A stretch of 64,000 nt of DNA from FEN-1297 sp964498065 (GTDB lineage Bacteria; Bacteroidota; Ignavibacteria; Ignavibacteriales; Ignavibacteriaceae), in the NCBI GenBank assembly GCA_964498065.1, contig CAZCFZ010000001.1, positions 62,001-126,000 on the forward strand, written 5' to 3'. How positions within the stretch are numbered: position 1 is the first letter of the stretch; each line of letters opens with the position of its first letter. Of this stretch, positions 10,501 to 19,321 are shown in pieces. Made by a program: the position numbers and the translations under genes. Under the pieces are notes generated by a model, which worked only from the letters and a program-made list of their open reading frames with translations, ran no database searches and was not told the DNA's origin.

Positions 10501-10617
10501 AGCTGTTCCGACAGGGTAACGAGTTTCATCTTTTAGAGAAGTTTGTGCTGTAATGAAAATATTTGCAAATAAGAAAACAAAAAGGATGAAAATGCTTGTA
10601 TGAAAATGCTTGTTCAT
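7570..10617 (-). CDS. Large exported serine esterase/prolyl-oligopeptidase-like hydrolase
   Basis: 1015 residues with a signal peptide ending FITAQ; GGGAG precedes the ATG. Residues 1-370 are beta-rich. An alpha/beta-hydrolase domain occupies about 375-610: the VVMLHGYNG oxyanion strand near 408, nucleophile elbow GESMG with Ser485, an acid in THGDIDKS (Asp557 or Asp559) and His591 in PGFGHEG. The remaining 400 residues are unassigned. This core resembles PHB-depolymerase/feruloyl-esterase and S9-type enzymes; a carbohydrate or polyester esterase is as likely as a peptidase. It sits between two permeases on the same strand (80 bp upstream gap, 87 bp downstream), so it is probably co-expressed with them. 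Its GC content looks somewhat higher than the neighbouring permeases. Confidence 0.82.
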   Translation of the reverse strand: MNKHFHTSIFILFVFLFANIFITAQTSLKDETRYPVGTATGGYIQDWLMIGGFPNQNDKGYDTDFLKDNGGETGIQPEAGMTEKLFDGTILKWKNYHSPYNYINFFDVLQNGEFNREVIYAFTEVNRENEGKVILSFVQNNSDKLWINGKLVYESRKEYQSELENNQIEVDMVKGKNSILIKSVHDGWTWGFKFRIIEPGRFSLINDFNLSPGIVKTGGKDKLVIKTDKTLNPEIQKFDVNVKAVAAGGKVIAEKNAKRGEQISFDTKKWPEGVYDVYFKSHDTHGKIMTAYLYWYKGDAVKEAKELLSSVPKNPKTPEDFHHKMLGEMLTERLKFDPDKVDSSIIQNLYSPLMEYEELLLDKSGRKGSVRAEGFVRLTYIDPVDNTPQFCRAYLPLNYNPEKKWPLVVMLHGYNGENPVYVKWWSIDQRHNSVVDKYPIIYIEPHGRGNTSYLGIGDQDILKCIELAKQKFNVDEDRVYLKGESMGGGGTWNVGTRHPELFAAIAPVYGGWDYHVVMNEDGIAKLSGRALFNIESGSSLTHADALLTTPVFVTHGDIDKSVDVNNSRYLVKTLQRWGYDIRYHEYPGFGHEGIEYYDQLIPWFLEHKRNSNPATVRVRSADLKYASAHWVKVTQSDNPNSFIAAEAEVLINNTIKLSTENVLENELTPSSKLIDPKKPVKIIWNVNDIRDAKVINGKITLRDISYRPASLHKTPQLAGMISDLTTTPFAVVIGTISKDSLMTKMINLKAQQFVNYWKDWQKYEPRVFKDTELTQNDMEKYSLMLYGGSGDNLITKKMGEKIPLKISSDEIEIEGRKFSAKDAFVQMIYPNPYNHERYISVIGATSSSGMFLYNNSGSNYDFIIRDGCIPNNRLGRSIDKLYIASGSFDYNWQINDKSLDVGDKELRRVSPIRKVLPDFTTTIENIPEIDTLVYKTFIGRYEIPGRVNISVTLNNGKLYTTTPQGAIIQLFPLSETEYFIEPEDVQITFNKNANGTVDKMIVHQNGQDIEIKKVE

Positions 10618-10697
10618 GTTCCGACTCCCTCTTTTAAGTGTATTTTATTTTTAAAAAATATCGTACGTTTTATATCATTACGCTTTTATAAGTTAAC

Positions 10698-13076
10698 TTA
10701 CTCATATCTTAAACTCTCAACAGGATTTGCAGTTGCCGCTTTTATTGCCTGAAAGCTTATTGTAATTAATGAAATCAAAACCGCAATTCCGCCTGCCAGA
10801 AAGAAAATCCACCAGCTTATATTTATTCTATATGCAAATGACTGCAGCCATCGATTCATAAAGTAATATGCAGCCGGAAAGGCAATTACATTGGATATAA
10901 CAATCCAAAGCAAATATTTTTTAGAAAGCATAAACACAATCTTTACTACATTTGCGCCCAGCACTTTATGTATACCTATATCTTTAACCTTCCGCTCTAT
11001 CATAAAAGCAGTTAATCCGTAAAGTCCTATACACGCAATAAAAATTGCCAGGAGCGAAAAGTATTTGAATATGTTTCCCATCCGTTGTTCGGCGAAATAA
11101 TTTGCATTCTGACTTTCGTCAACAAAATAAAAATTAAACGGTTCGCCGGGGAAGAAACTTTTCCATGTATCTTTTATATATTCCACACTTTTACTTACAG
11201 CTTGAGGATTAATCCGCACTGCCAATTCACGGTAAAATATATTTTTTTTATTAGGTTCCGGGATTCTTAGTATCACCGGTTCAATCAAATCATGAAGAGA
11301 GCTGAAATTAAAATCTCTTGTAACACCGATAATTTTCCCTTTCCTTCCCCACACGGTAATTTCTTTTCCAATTGCCGGTTTAAGCCCCATTTCTTTTTCC
11401 GCCGTTTCGTTGATTACATATGCACTTGTTTCATCGGAGGGATATTTATCCGAATAGAATCTCCCTTCTTTCATCTGAATTTTATATGTTTTTGCAAAAT
11501 CGGGATCAACATGCAGAAGCCACGAATCAAATCTTTTTTGTTTGCCCGCCCAATCTATTCCCTCGGTTTTAGATAATGATTTTCCATCCATAGGTTCCGA
11601 CCTTGATATACATAATATTTTAGAATTCGAGAGCAGCCTGTTTTTGAAAGCATCATACTTATCATAAATATTCCCGTTAACCTTAATATCTATTATATTT
11701 TCTTTATCATAACCTAAGTCGGCATTACGGATAAAACTTAATTGCTGCATTACTATAAATGTACAAGCTATTATAGCTATAGATAATGCGAATTGTAGAA
11801 TAACCAAACCCTTTTGAAGATTTAATCCGTCAAAATTGTTTTGAAATTTGCCTTTGAGGATTTGTACGGGTTGAAACCGAGTTGCAAAAATTGCCGGGAA
11901 TATCCCCGAAATTATAATAGTGATAAATGTTATTAGAATTACAGGTAATATGAATTCAGGACTTGAATAATTAACCGACAATTGTTTGCCGGATAAATTG
12001 TTCATTAAAGGCAAAAGTATTTCAACAAATAATAAAGACAAGCCGAGAGATGTAATTGTAATAACGAATGTTTCACCGTAGTATTGCAGAATCAAATCTT
12101 TTCGATTTGCGCCAACAACTTTTTTGATGCCTATCTCTTTGGTTCTCTTTAAGGAAAAAGCATTGGTAAGGTTAATGTAATTCATGCAGGCGATAAGTAA
12201 AATAATGCATGCAACAAAGGAGAAAATATATACGTATTTAATATCTCCCGTTGAAACGAAAAACCCGATATTATTTGAATAAAGATGGATTTTACTCAAA
12301 GGCATTAGAGAATAACCGGTTGTTCCCAAATTTAATTTTGCAGCATGCCTGTTTTCGCATTCCAAAATCTTTTTTTCAATACCGGACTTATTAATATTTT
12401 CGCGGGAAACAATAAAAGTCTGAACACTATAATTTTGCCAGGCATCCCATTTTGCACCGAACTGCGTAATAAAATCCAGCGGCAGTATTAATTCCTTTTT
12501 GAATTGCGTATTATGAGGAATATTTTCAATTACTCCGGTTACTTTTATTATTTTCTTAATACCTACAAAATTTAGTTCAAGCGATTTACCAAGGGCATCA
12601 GATTTATCAAAATATTTCCTTGCCATTCTTTCTGTCATTATTATTGAATTCGGCTCATCAAATGCTTTACGAGGATTTCCTTCAATAAATTTAAAGTTAA
12701 ATATTTCAAAGAAATGCGGATCGGTTAAGGCAAATGATTCTTCAAATCCTTTTTCTTTATATTTCAAGAATGGTTTGAAGGCTTCCGGAAGAGGAGCGTA
12801 ATCTGTTTCGTTTAAAATTCCGGGTATTTCGGATTTGATTGCAGGTCCAAGCAATTTCGAAGTTATTGCCGTTACTTTATCATTTGATGTTCGCAATACT
12901 AAGTAAGTATTGCCGGCATTCTTATGAAACTTGTCGTAGGATAATTCATCCTGTACCCAAATCATAATCAGAATAAATCCTGTAAATCCTACCGCCAGGC
13001 CAAGAATGTTTATTACAGAATATTTTTTGTGCTTAAATAAATTACGCAGCCCGATTTTCAAATAATTACTTAACAA
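10698..13076 (-). CDS. MacB/FtsX-type ABC permease, copy 2
   Basis: 792 residues. The start is a TTG at 13076 backed by GGAGGAG four bases upstream; it gives the expected head LSNYLKIGLRNLFKHK. The first coupling motif is KEIGIKKVVGAN; the second is unusual, KDIGIHKVLGAN, with His replacing the Arg present in all other copies. The tail is ATANPVESLRYE. Only 11 bases separate it from the upstream permease, so the two are almost certainly co-transcribed. Confidence 0.88.
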   Translation of the reverse strand: MLSNYLKIGLRNLFKHKKYSVINILGLAVGFTGFILIMIWVQDELSYDKFHKNAGNTYLVLRTSNDKVTAITSKLLGPAIKSEIPGILNETDYAPLPEAFKPFLKYKEKGFEESFALTDPHFFEIFNFKFIEGNPRKAFDEPNSIIMTERMARKYFDKSDALGKSLELNFVGIKKIIKVTGVIENIPHNTQFKKELILPLDFITQFGAKWDAWQNYSVQTFIVSRENINKSGIEKKILECENRHAAKLNLGTTGYSLMPLSKIHLYSNNIGFFVSTGDIKYVYIFSFVACIILLIACMNYINLTNAFSLKRTKEIGIKKVVGANRKDLILQYYGETFVITITSLGLSLLFVEILLPLMNNLSGKQLSVNYSSPEFILPVILITFITIIISGIFPAIFATRFQPVQILKGKFQNNFDGLNLQKGLVILQFALSIAIIACTFIVMQQLSFIRNADLGYDKENIIDIKVNGNIYDKYDAFKNRLLSNSKILCISRSEPMDGKSLSKTEGIDWAGKQKRFDSWLLHVDPDFAKTYKIQMKEGRFYSDKYPSDETSAYVINETAEKEMGLKPAIGKEITVWGRKGKIIGVTRDFNFSSLHDLIEPVILRIPEPNKKNIFYRELAVRINPQAVSKSVEYIKDTWKSFFPGEPFNFYFVDESQNANYFAEQRMGNIFKYFSLLAIFIACIGLYGLTAFMIERKVKDIGIHKVLGANVVKIVFMLSKKYLLWIVISNVIAFPAAYYFMNRWLQSFAYRINISWWIFFLAGGIAVLISLITISFQAIKAATANPVESLRYE

Positions 13077-13087
13077 GTTCTCCTCCT

Positions 13088-15493
13088 TTATTCATACCTC
13101 AAGGATTTAACCGGGTTTGTATTTGCAGCTTTTATTGCCTGAACACCAACTGTTACTAATGCAATTAGTAAAGCAAAAACACCGGCTAATACAAACATCC
13201 ACCAGTTTAGATTTATTCTATAAGCGAAATTCTGAAGCCATTTATTCATTAAATAATATGCAACCGGCCAAGCAATAATGTTTGAAATGAGAACCCACTT
13301 TACAAATTCTTTAGACAATAAGGCAAGAAGTGAATTAATAGATGCACCCAGAACTTTTCTGATCCCTATTTCTTTTGTTTTATGAGTTATCATTAAAGAT
13401 GATAATCCGATTAAACCAAGACATGAAATAAAAATCGATAAGAAAGTAAATACTTCGAATATTTCAGCGGTTTTAATTTCGGCTCTATACTGCCTGTCGA
13501 AAAATTCATCAAGAAATTTGTATTCGAAAGGATTGCCGGGAAACATTTTCGTAAAATTATTTTTTATAGCATTTATTTTCCCCGGTATGCCTTTTGTATT
13601 GATATCAAAAATAAAATAATTGCCTGTAGTTACTCCCTCATAAATTGACGGCAATATTTCTTTATCAAGTGATTGCTGGTGATAATCTTTAATCACTCCG
13701 ATAACATTTCCTATCTTTTTCTTATCACTATAAATTGAAGCACCGAGTGCTTTTTGCGGGGAGTTAAAACCAAACTCCTTAGCGGCCGTTTCATTGATTA
13801 TTAATCCTTTTGCATTATAGCCGTTTTCATATAATTCTTTGACTTCGCTTTTTAAAAAATTACGACCGCAAATCAAATTAATATCGAAAAAATTTAAATA
13901 GTTTTGTGCTACATATACAAAATAAACCTGCTTACCCTGCTCAAACGACTGTTCGCTTTGTCTAATTCCGCCTGTAACTTCGCTGTTTTCATTACCGGGA
14001 ATAACAGAAGAATAAGTAGCATCTTTTATTAATGATAGATTTTGCAGTTCATTTATAAATGTATTGTAAGCACTAGTTCTGTCCTGTCCTTTTTCCAAAT
14101 TAGCGGGTACATTAACAACCAATTTTTGTTTTATATTAACACCGAGATTTTTATTTCTCATAAAAGACAATTGCTGTTCAAAAACTATTACTACTATCAT
14201 TAATACTACAGCAATTGCAAATTGAAAAACCACAAGTCCTTTTCTAACAAATATTCCTTTTCTTGAACTATTGAATCCCCCTCTTAAAATAGAAGCCGGA
14301 GAATATGATGATAAAACGAATGCAGGATAAATTCCCGCAGCAATTGGATTCACAAAAACAAGCACAAGCAGCAACATAGTTATATCTGTACTCTTCCATA
14401 AAGATATAGAAATAGGAACTCCGGCAAGTTCAGTCCAATAAGGGAAAGTTATTTCAACAATTAAAAGTGAAAGGACAACAGCTAATAAATTGATGATAAA
14501 TGATTCCAATAAAAATTGACGAACCAATGTCCAAAATCCGGCCCCTATTACTTTTCGCAAACCGACTTCTTTTGCTCTTTCAACGGAACGAGCTGTTGAA
14601 AGATTTATGTAATTAATCCACGCTATTAAAAGAATAATTAAAGCGATCAGTGAGAGAAAATAAACCGTTTCGGCGTTTCCGTTTTTTTCATGCTCAAATC
14701 TTAAATTAGAATACAGATGTATATCTTTTAATGGTTGGAGAAAATACGCCCTATCGAATCCGTTTTCTTGTCTATTATGCAGCTTATCAACAATTAAAGG
14801 AAGTTTCGCTTCTAATTCCGATTTTTTCGTTCCGGATTTAACTAAAATATATGTGTTGTTATTATTGCAGCCCCAGCAAAAGTGATCATTCAATTGAGTA
14901 TTAAAAGAAAGTAGAATATCAAAATGTACGTGTGAATTGGAAGGGACATTTTCGGCAACACCCGTAATTTTAAAGTTTGTGTTACCAACTTGAATAATCT
15001 TTCCAACAGCATCTAAATTTCCAAAATATTTTTCGGCAATGTATCTTGTAATAACCGCTGAATACTTTCCTGCCAATGCTTTATTTGCGTTGCCGGAAAT
15101 AAGCGGGAATGAGAACATTGTAAGTAATGATGAATCGGCCCAGAGAATATTATTTTCGTTAAAGTATTGGTTGTTTACTGATACTAAAGCCGATATTTTT
15201 CTCAGTCTTGTAAAATCAACTATTTCGGGAATTTCTTCTTTTAAAGTGGGTCCTAACTTTGCAACACATCCGGCGCTTCTGTCTGTGCCGCTCGAATAAT
15301 ATCTTACATTTTCCAGACGATAAATTTTATCGGCATTAACGTTAAAAGTATCATAGCTTTTTTCATAGGAAACATATGTGTAAATGATCAAACACGCTGC
15401 TATTCCAAATGCCAGGCCTAAAATATTAATCAATGAAAATGTCTTCCGCCGTAAAAGATTTCTTAAAGCTATTATAAAATAATTTTTTAACAC
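13088..15493 (-). CDS. MacB/FtsX-type ABC permease, copy 3
   Basis: 801 residues, starting at a GTG at 15493 that gives the conserved head LKNYFIIALRNLLRRK. Coupling motifs are KEVGLRKVIGAG and KEIGIRKVLGAS; the tail is NTNPVKSLRYE. The first extracytoplasmic domain contains a cysteine pair, HFCWGCNNNN near residue 200, which I do not see in the other copies; it could be a disulfide or metal site. It is 12 bases from the upstream permease. Confidence 0.88.
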   Translation of the reverse strand: MLKNYFIIALRNLLRRKTFSLINILGLAFGIAACLIIYTYVSYEKSYDTFNVNADKIYRLENVRYYSSGTDRSAGCVAKLGPTLKEEIPEIVDFTRLRKISALVSVNNQYFNENNILWADSSLLTMFSFPLISGNANKALAGKYSAVITRYIAEKYFGNLDAVGKIIQVGNTNFKITGVAENVPSNSHVHFDILLSFNTQLNDHFCWGCNNNNTYILVKSGTKKSELEAKLPLIVDKLHNRQENGFDRAYFLQPLKDIHLYSNLRFEHEKNGNAETVYFLSLIALIILLIAWINYINLSTARSVERAKEVGLRKVIGAGFWTLVRQFLLESFIINLLAVVLSLLIVEITFPYWTELAGVPISISLWKSTDITMLLLVLVFVNPIAAGIYPAFVLSSYSPASILRGGFNSSRKGIFVRKGLVVFQFAIAVVLMIVVIVFEQQLSFMRNKNLGVNIKQKLVVNVPANLEKGQDRTSAYNTFINELQNLSLIKDATYSSVIPGNENSEVTGGIRQSEQSFEQGKQVYFVYVAQNYLNFFDINLICGRNFLKSEVKELYENGYNAKGLIINETAAKEFGFNSPQKALGASIYSDKKKIGNVIGVIKDYHQQSLDKEILPSIYEGVTTGNYFIFDINTKGIPGKINAIKNNFTKMFPGNPFEYKFLDEFFDRQYRAEIKTAEIFEVFTFLSIFISCLGLIGLSSLMITHKTKEIGIRKVLGASINSLLALLSKEFVKWVLISNIIAWPVAYYLMNKWLQNFAYRINLNWWMFVLAGVFALLIALVTVGVQAIKAANTNPVKSLRYE

Positions 15494-15505
15494 AATTTTA
15501 TCTCT

Positions 15506-17893
15506 TTATTCATATCTTAATGATTCAACCGGATTTGCCGTAGCAGCCTTTATCGTGACCAGGCTTATTGTTAACAAAGTAATTATTAAGGTTATGGAGC
15601 CAGCAATAAAAAAAGTTAAAAAGCTTATATCTATGTGATATGCATAAGACTGCAGCCATTTCGTCATAGCAAACCATGCGGCGGGCCATGCTATAATGTT
15701 AGCAATGATCAGCCATTTTGTAAAGCTACCCGATAAAAGGGAAAGGATGTCCGTTAAGGATGCACCTAATACTTTTCTTATCCCGATCTCTTTCGTCCGC
15801 TGTTCGGTCATGAATAATGCTAATCCGAAGAGCCCCAGAATAGTCACAAAGAGTGCTAATGAAGTAAAGGTTCCGAATATGTCTGCCAGCCTTTCTTCTG
15901 ATTGATAAAGATTATTATAAGTGTCATCAAGAAAGTGATACTCAAACGGATATGAAGGATTAAATTTTTCCCATGTGCTTTTTATAGCTTTTATTGTTTT
16001 GGGAACGTCTACCGGTTTAATCGAAATATAAATTACTCCGAATAAATCCATAACATCATCTGCAAAATTATTTGTGAGGTGGAATATCATAGGCTTGATG
16101 GGATCTTTCAAGGATTTAAAATTAGCATCTTTAACTACACCTATTATAAATCCGTCTTTATCCCATGATTTTAATCGGGTTCCAATAGGATTTCTTAACT
16201 CCATTTCTTTTGCCGCTTCTTCGTTTATAATAAAAGCCTTGGATAAATCAGTCGGATATTGTTCCGAAAAATTCCTTCCTTCAACAATCTTGAGATTAAG
16301 AGTGTTTATGAAATTATAGTCGACTTCATCAATCTCGGAAACAAATACTTTGTCCGGTGCCTTTCCTTCCCACCACGGCGCTGTATTATTTACACTTTCA
16401 GTAGTTAAAGAATTTTTTATTCCCACATTTTTAATGTTTCTATTGCGAAGTAATTCGTTTCTGAATGATTGATAATGAGCTCCGGCATCTGCTTTAACCG
16501 GTAAGCAAACAATATTGTCTTTTTTAAAACCGAGCTTTTGGTTTCTCATAAAATTCAATTGATTAGCGATAACCAGTGTAACGATAATTAGGAATATAGC
16601 CGCAACAAATTGCGTAATAACCAAACCTTTGCGCAGTCCTCCCGTGCTGGAATTTATCCATTTATTTCTGAAAGCCTGCATCGGCTTGAAATTGGAAAAA
16701 TAAATTGCCGGAAATGCTCCTGCGACAAGACCGGTCATGATAATAATAAAAACGAAACCGGATAAATGAGATAAATTATTATACAATAGGTTTAAATTTT
16801 TACCCGTAAAACTATTAAAAGTAGGCAGTACTATTTCTACTATTATTACCGCAAGACATGCGGAAAGAAAAGACAAGAAAATGCTTTCTCCCCAAATTTG
16901 CTTTATTAAGCTGATCCGGTTTGCACCGATTATCTTAAGCATCCCGATACTTCGTGCACGCGCTGATGTATGCGCCGTTGAAAGATTCACAAAATTAATG
17001 CAGCCGATAAACAATATTAGAAAAGCAATTATTGTAAAAACGTAAACATATCTCCTGTCGCCCTGCTTCACGGTTATCCCTTGAACTCCGGCGTCAAGAT
17101 AAACATTACGCAAAGGCTGAAGTGATATTTTAATATGAAATCTTTGGGCAATCTGGCTATTCTCGATATTCAGGTTTGTTAATTTTTTAGCGACAGTTTC
17201 CGAATTGCTGTTTGGTGCTAACTGTACGTAAGTTTGATGTATTGCATTGTTCCATGTAAAGCCGCCCGGGAAAAATTTTCTTAAATTCTCAAGCCTGGTA
17301 AGCATATCAAAATTAAAGTGAGAATTTTCGGGGACATCTTTAATGACACCGCTGATTGTAACATCAAACCAATTGTTAACCTTCAATCTTTTTCCCAAGA
17401 CGTCGGTTGTTCCGAAATATTTTAATGCGATACTTTTTGTTATCACCATCCCGTTATCAAGTGCGGTTTCGGGATTTCCCTTTATGAAGGGAAGAGTAAA
17501 CATTTTAAATAATGAAGGATCAGCCAGGTAATAATTATCTTCATAAAAAGCTGGTTGATTTTTGGACTCACCTATAGCTTTCACAACCATTCTCGGTCTT
17601 TTCAAAATTCTTGCCGCGTCAACAATTTCAGGGATTACCTTTTTCGCTTCGGGAGCTAAAAGTCCGGGCGAAGTTGCCCAGACACCAACCGACCGGTTAT
17701 CCGACTGGTAAAGAACCCGGTAGATATTATCTCCGTTCTTATGAAAATTATCATAGCTTAATTCATCCTGCACCCATAACATGATGAGAATTGTACATGC
17801 CATTCCAATAGCCAACCCGGAAATATTTATTAAAGAAAATAATCTTTTACGGATGAGATTTCTGAAAGCAATTTTAAAATAATTTTTAAACAT
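15506..17893 (-). CDS. MacB/FtsX-type ABC permease, copy 4
   Basis: 795 residues with a strong GGAGGAG site before the ATG. The first-half coupling motif is the most divergent in the family: RARSIGMLKIIGAN, lacking both the KE pair and the RK pair. The second half is standard, KEIGIRKVLGAS. This asymmetry suggests that the two halves may not contact the ATPase equally. The tail is ATANPVESLRYE. It is the first permease of this operon, 66 bp behind the ThuA/GATase-like leader gene. Confidence 0.88.
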   Translation of the reverse strand: MFKNYFKIAFRNLIRKRLFSLINISGLAIGMACTILIMLWVQDELSYDNFHKNGDNIYRVLYQSDNRSVGVWATSPGLLAPEAKKVIPEIVDAARILKRPRMVVKAIGESKNQPAFYEDNYYLADPSLFKMFTLPFIKGNPETALDNGMVITKSIALKYFGTTDVLGKRLKVNNWFDVTISGVIKDVPENSHFNFDMLTRLENLRKFFPGGFTWNNAIHQTYVQLAPNSNSETVAKKLTNLNIENSQIAQRFHIKISLQPLRNVYLDAGVQGITVKQGDRRYVYVFTIIAFLILFIGCINFVNLSTAHTSARARSIGMLKIIGANRISLIKQIWGESIFLSFLSACLAVIIVEIVLPTFNSFTGKNLNLLYNNLSHLSGFVFIIIMTGLVAGAFPAIYFSNFKPMQAFRNKWINSSTGGLRKGLVITQFVAAIFLIIVTLVIANQLNFMRNQKLGFKKDNIVCLPVKADAGAHYQSFRNELLRNRNIKNVGIKNSLTTESVNNTAPWWEGKAPDKVFVSEIDEVDYNFINTLNLKIVEGRNFSEQYPTDLSKAFIINEEAAKEMELRNPIGTRLKSWDKDGFIIGVVKDANFKSLKDPIKPMIFHLTNNFADDVMDLFGVIYISIKPVDVPKTIKAIKSTWEKFNPSYPFEYHFLDDTYNNLYQSEERLADIFGTFTSLALFVTILGLFGLALFMTEQRTKEIGIRKVLGASLTDILSLLSGSFTKWLIIANIIAWPAAWFAMTKWLQSYAYHIDISFLTFFIAGSITLIITLLTISLVTIKAATANPVESLRYE

Positions 17894-17959
17894 TTTTTCT
17901 CCTCCTGTGATATCAAAAATTATTTATCTACAGAAGTTTTTTATGCAAAAATTGTTAGC

Positions 17960-18697
17960 TTACAATAAAAGCCATTTGAATACATCGTGCATAAATTCTG
18001 CACATTGGAAGTTGTTCACCCCTTTCCAGCTTGTCATGTATAAGGACGTCATTCCATCTCCCATGACTATAATTTTGCCCCCGTTTTTTAGACTTTCGTA
18101 TACTCCAAAAGGATACTGGCCATTTTTATTAAAACAGAAAGGCGTCCCGCCTTTAATAATTCTCCCTCCATAATACGTTATCTTTAGTGATTTTTCAGTA
18201 ATAAATCCTGCTTTTGTAACTCCTCCCAAAGTTGTATCGGAATTTTGTTCGCCAAATTGAATCTCAAAAGTTTTAATTATATCATTTACATTTGCGTCTT
18301 TAAGAGTCGACCAGTAGTCTTCATCCATTACAAGAAACAGAGAGCCGCCGTTATTTAAATAATCATCTATAGCTTTAACTTCATTCGGAGTATATTTGGA
18401 AGAAGGTATATGAATAAACAACAGATCGCAGTCAGATAAATTTTCCGGTTTAATTTTATCTTTCAGGTATAACAATTCTGCATTTACTGAAGATGCGGTT
18501 TTTTGGAATTGATCGGTCATATATTTAACCCTGTTAATCATATTCTGATCATATCCTCTCATGTCTGAAGGATCATTCCAGAATCTTTCGCCGTGTGACA
18601 AGTCCATATATATTTTTTTCTTCGGAGAAGTCTGTGAAAAAGCGTTAGTAAAAAACAGGAATGTTAGTAAAACGACAGCAAAATATTTGCAGCTCAT
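17960..18697 (-). CDS. Exported ThuA/DUF4350-like (class I GATase fold) protein, operon leader
   Basis: 245 residues. I place the start at the second of two adjacent ATGs (18697, or 18700), because AAAAGGAG lies just upstream and the result is a clean signal peptide, MSCKYFAVVLLTFLFF to FSQ. The upstream in-frame ATG at 18718 would lie at or before the predicted transcript start. Mature sequence begins KIYMDLSHGERFW and includes LLFIHIPSSKYTPNEVKAI, YLNNGGSLFLVMDEDYW and GKIIVMGDGM, the flavodoxin-like pattern of DUF4350 and ThuA proteins. I see no catalytic Cys in a GATase nucleophile elbow, so a binding rather than an amidotransferase role is likely. It is the first gene after the predicted sigma-54 promoter and probably leads the permease operon. 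Confidence 0.7.
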   Translation of the reverse strand: MSCKYFAVVLLTFLFFTNAFSQTSPKKKIYMDLSHGERFWNDPSDMRGYDQNMINRVKYMTDQFQKTASSVNAELLYLKDKIKPENLSDCDLLFIHIPSSKYTPNEVKAIDDYLNNGGSLFLVMDEDYWSTLKDANVNDIIKTFEIQFGEQNSDTTLGGVTKAGFITEKSLKITYYGGRIIKGGTPFCFNKNGQYPFGVYESLKNGGKIIVMGDGMTSLYMTSWKGVNNFQCAEFMHDVFKWLLL

Positions 18698-18736
18698 CAT
18701 ATCTCTCCTTTTAATCATATATGTTAGAGCTATATC

Positions 18737-18753
18737 GACAAAGAGTGTGCCTA
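18737..18753 (-). promoter_or_regulatory. Sigma-54-like -24/-12 promoter
   Basis: On the minus strand the sequence reads AGGCACACTCTTTGTC. Against the sigma-54 consensus TGGCAC-N5-TTGCA it matches GGCAC exactly at -24 and TTG at -12, with the correct GG-N10-G spacing; -12 has GT instead of GC. It would start a transcript about 25-30 bases before the ATG of the leader gene, leaving room for its AAAAGGAG site. Confidence 0.5.
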
Positions 18754-18802
18754 AGTAAAAAGATTAAATTGGATCAGATAACAAACTTTCCAATTCATTA
18801 AA

Positions 18803-18818
18803 TGTCCGATTACGGACA
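18803..18818. promoter_or_regulatory. Perfect 16-bp palindrome, predicted enhancer-binding site
   Basis: TGTCCGATTACGGACA is a perfect inverted repeat with 6-bp arms and a 4-bp spacer. It lies 52 bp upstream of the -24 GG of the predicted sigma-54 promoter. The position and symmetry fit a dimer of a Fis-domain enhancer-binding protein. Confidence 0.6.
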
Positions 18819-18822
18819 ATAG

Positions 18823-18838
18823 TGAACGCTGCCGGACA
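18823..18838. promoter_or_regulatory. Second, imperfect copy of the same palindrome
   Basis: TGAACGCTGCCGGACA keeps four of six bases in the left arm and all six in the right arm. It is offset exactly 20 bp (about two helical turns) from the perfect copy, as expected for paired enhancer sites. Confidence 0.45.
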
Positions 18839-19026
18839 TTAGAATCTAAGGAAACTCTTCCATATCGATAATGATACGCAATATATGAAATTTATTATTT
18901 ACTTATTTCTTTATCGAATTGGATTTATATTAAAACATTTCAATCTTAATTAAGAGACCAGAGCTTTCCCCATCAAGGAGAAGTTTTTCCACTTCAATGA
19001 CGTAAGATTTTCCTTAAATCATTATT

Positions 19027-19134
19027 TTAATTTGCCGTATCTATTTTACATTTCTGTAATTTAAGTGTTGAAAGCGGAACTAAACAGATCGCAGCAAATA
19101 CTGCCCACAAAACTAACTTATAAAAATAAATCAT
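19027..19134 (-). CDS. 35-residue single-span membrane peptide
   Basis: A short ORF with an unusually good ribosome-binding site: AAAGGAG, six bases before the ATG at 19134 (an in-frame ATG at 19140 abuts the site and is less likely). The product starts MIYFYKLVLWAVFAAICLV and has one hydrophobic helix (about 5-21), then a basic tail with LKLQKCKIDTAN. I do not recognise it. It lies between the alpha-glucuronidase gene and the control region of the permease operon, on the same strand as both. Confidence 0.5.
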   Translation of the reverse strand: MIYFYKLVLWAVFAAICLVPLSTLKLQKCKIDTAN

Positions 19135-19321
19135 TGTCATCTCCTTTTACCCTCTTTAATTGTTTTAAATTTAAGTAAACATAGTGATTTTGTTTATCAA
19201 TTAAATAGATTAAAAATGAATATAATACTCAAAGTCACTTAGCGTACGAAACCCCACTAGACCATTCGATAATAAACAATAACATATAACAATTCTTAAT
19301 TTTAAATTAAGAAATTATTTT

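Larger units (their letters stand above)
18698..19026. other. Intergenic control region of the 3997-18697 operon
   Basis: This 329-bp gap carries the predicted sigma-54-type promoter and its upstream palindromes (listed separately). From about 18845 to 19026 I see nothing further beyond AT-rich sequence. Confidence 0.6.
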
